Shown here piece after piece: positions 14,392 through 15,660 of a stretch of DNA of 15,660 nt. The stretch spans positions 1 through 15,660 of the forward strand of contig JAFGCA010000381.1 of NCBI GenBank assembly GCA_016932895.1, given 5' to 3'. The translations under genes and the position numbers were made by a program. The notes under the pieces are model-generated. The model saw only the letters and a list, made by a program, of their open reading frames with translations. It was not told the DNA's origin and did no database searches. This DNA comes from Sedimentisphaerales bacterium. GTDB lineage: Bacteria; Planctomycetota; Phycisphaerae; Sedimentisphaerales; SG8-4. The stretch's first letter is position 1, and each line of letters opens with the position of its first letter.

Positions 14392-15339
14392 ATGACGAAA
14401 AAGACAATCATGGCTCTGGGTGAGGTGCTGTGGGATGTTCTGCCTTCCTGCGTCGTGCTGGGAGGCGCCCCGTTCAACTTTGTCTATCGAGTAAACTGTC
14501 TCGGCGATACCGGTCTGATGGTCAGTCGTCTCGGCCGGGACGACCTCGGCCGGCGGGCCTGCGAAAAGGTGGTTTCACTCGGTCTTGACACCAACCTTCT
14601 GCAATGGGACGAGGACGCGCCTACCGGCACGGTGCAGGTGAGCTTCGATGCCGACAACAATCCCGACTACGTCATTATTCCCGATGTGGCGTACGACCGA
14701 ATCGCGCTGACGGAGGCGTTGCGCGAGGCGGCGGCGCGGGCCGACTGTTTGTGTTTCGGTACGCTCGCCCAGCGCTGCGAGACGACACGGGCGACGATCG
14801 CAAAGGCTCTGGAAGGGGCGCCCCGTGCTCTGAAACTCCTGGATATCAATCTGAGAAGGGACTGCTACGATCCGGGCAGCGTCGCGTTCTCGCTGCAGGA
14901 GGCCGATGCGCTCAAGCTCAATGAAGACGAAGCCCAGGAGGTGGGCGAGATGCTGGGGATTCGACACGGGACCCTTGCCGAGTTCTGCAGGGCGATCACC
15001 GAGAAATGGAATCTGCGGTTCTGCCTGGTGACACTGGGTGCAGAGGGGGCGTTCGGTGTCTCCGCTGACGGGGATCAGGCCTACGCCGCCGGGTACCGGG
15101 TCGAGCTTTCTGATTCGTGCGGGTCCGGCGATGCTTTTTCCGCCGGCTTTGTGCACAAAATCCTGCGGCAAGCGTCGCTCGCAGAGGCGGTGGCGTTCGG
15201 CAACGTTCTCGGAGCCATCGTTGCCACGCAAACCGGCGCCACGGTGCCGATAGAAACCGATGATGTCGATACGTTTCTGGAGCAGGGAATCGAGCGGGTC
15301 GCCCACCGTGAGTTCGAAAACTGGTCGGCAGGCAGATGA
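14392..15339 (+). CDS. PfkB-family carbohydrate kinase (fructokinase-like)
   Basis: The protein has 315 residues, typical for a ribokinase/PfkB-fold kinase. The ATG is the base right after the aldolase stop (TAGATG), so translation is coupled; no strong ribosome site is seen. The N-terminal motif GGAPFN (24-29) and the surrounding GEVLWDVLP and NCLGDTGLMVSRLGRDDLG fit fructokinase-like members. The C-terminal motif DSCGSGDAFSAGF carries the anion hole (G244-S245-G246) and the catalytic base D247. LVTLGAEGAF and LLDINLRRDCYD are further family landmarks. It transfers phosphate from ATP to a sugar hydroxyl in the cytoplasm. With the adjacent aldolase this suggests a route such as ketose to ketose phosphate to C3 units. 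The exact sugar is not readable from sequence. Confidence 0.92.
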   Translation: MTKKTIMALGEVLWDVLPSCVVLGGAPFNFVYRVNCLGDTGLMVSRLGRDDLGRRACEKVVSLGLDTNLLQWDEDAPTGTVQVSFDADNNPDYVIIPDVAYDRIALTEALREAAARADCLCFGTLAQRCETTRATIAKALEGAPRALKLLDINLRRDCYDPGSVAFSLQEADALKLNEDEAQEVGEMLGIRHGTLAEFCRAITEKWNLRFCLVTLGAEGAFGVSADGDQAYAAGYRVELSDSCGSGDAFSAGFVHKILRQASLAEAVAFGNVLGAIVATQTGATVPIETDDVDTFLEQGIERVAHREFENWSAGR

Positions 15340-15351
15340 GGTGAGACGCAG

Positions 15352-15660
15352 ATGGTGAAGCGGCGTATCGTGGTGTTCTTCTTTTTGATCGCGGTGCCGG
15401 CGGTTGCGGCCGGCCGGCCGGCGCCGGGGGATGTGTTTCGCGAGCACATGTGGTGGAACGAGGGCGGAGACGCGGGTGGATCGTTGCGGGTCGGCGGAAA
15501 GCACGGGCAGGAGCATCCGGACCGAGGCTGGGCCCATGATTACATCAACGCCGCCGTAGTGCTGGAGCACGATTTCGATCTGGAACACGCGGTTCGGGCG
15601 GAGGTGGTGATTGAGAAGATCCTGTGTCACGACTCCACGCGCGGGCTGGCAATCGAGATC
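15352..15660 (+). CDS. Secreted protein of unknown function, N-terminal part only
   Basis: An open frame of 103 codons runs from ATG 15352 to the window end, so the gene is cut off. The ribosome site AGGTGAG lies about 7 nt before the ATG, and the start is 12 nt after the kinase stop, which puts it in the same operon. Residues 1-20 are a Sec signal peptide (basic KRR, hydrophobic VVFFFLIAVPAVAA). The mature part contains VFREHMWWNEGGDAGGSLRVGG, HDYINAAVVLEHDFDLEHAVRAEVVIEKI and CHDSTRGLAIEI. I do not recognise the family with confidence. The alternating hydrophobic pattern suggests a beta-sandwich, perhaps a glycan-acting or carbohydrate-binding secreted protein, which would suit the sugar cassette; that is inference. 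Confidence 0.72.
   Translation, partial: MVKRRIVVFFFLIAVPAVAAGRPAPGDVFREHMWWNEGGDAGGSLRVGGKHGQEHPDRGWAHDYINAAVVLEHDFDLEHAVRAEVVIEKILCHDSTRGLAIEI

Overview
The window looks like a piece of a planctomycete-type chromosome, most likely of the Phycisphaerae/Sedimentisphaerales kind. This is an inference from protein style and not from a marker gene. The evidence is a pair of large secreted proteins that join leucine-rich repeats, an InlB-like B-repeat and a right-handed beta-helix, the complete one ending in an 'NMGAFGGT'-type C-terminus; a Tat-exported NIPSNAP protein; and GC-rich, leaderless-looking or weakly SD-led genes mixed with genes that have good GGAG sites. No RNA gene, CRISPR array, insertion sequence or phage gene was seen.

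Layout. (1) Minus strand, 1-3278: two tandem paralogous secreted LRR/beta-helix proteins. The first-transcribed one is complete (1359-3278) and the second runs off the left edge (1-1326). A good sigma70-like promoter lies upstream (3352-3379). (2) 3279-3600: a divergent intergenic region holding that promoter, a nested inverted-repeat element (3398-3515, followed by a T-run) and an AT-rich palindrome next to a TetR gene. (3) Plus strand, 3601-11701: an efflux locus made of a CecR-like TetR regulator, a MATE transporter, an outer-membrane factor lipoprotein, a periplasmic adaptor and an RND permease. The genes are closely spaced except for about 110 nt before the outer-membrane factor. (4) 11702-11913: a spacer with GTGGG/CCCAC motifs that can form three overlapping hairpins. 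(5) 11914-12777: a Tat-exported two-domain NIPSNAP protein, apparently standing alone. (6) 12952 to the right edge: a sugar-catabolism cassette with a GntR/UTRA regulator, a small transaldolase/fructose-6-phosphate-aldolase family enzyme, a PfkB sugar kinase that starts on the base after the aldolase stop, and the start of a secreted protein cut by the window edge.

How the genes probably work together. The efflux genes would form a regulated drug/toxic-compound export unit that pairs a single-component MATE pump with a complete tripartite RND pump. The last cassette would sense a phosphosugar or sugar through the UTRA domain, phosphorylate a sugar (PfkB) and cleave or transfer a C3 unit (transaldolase-like enzyme), with a secreted protein possibly acting on the extracellular substrate. 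The aldolase has an active-site pattern that is neither textbook FSA nor textbook transaldolase, which makes the cassette's substrate the most open biochemical question here. The nested repeat element in the divergent intergenic region is the most open non-coding question.
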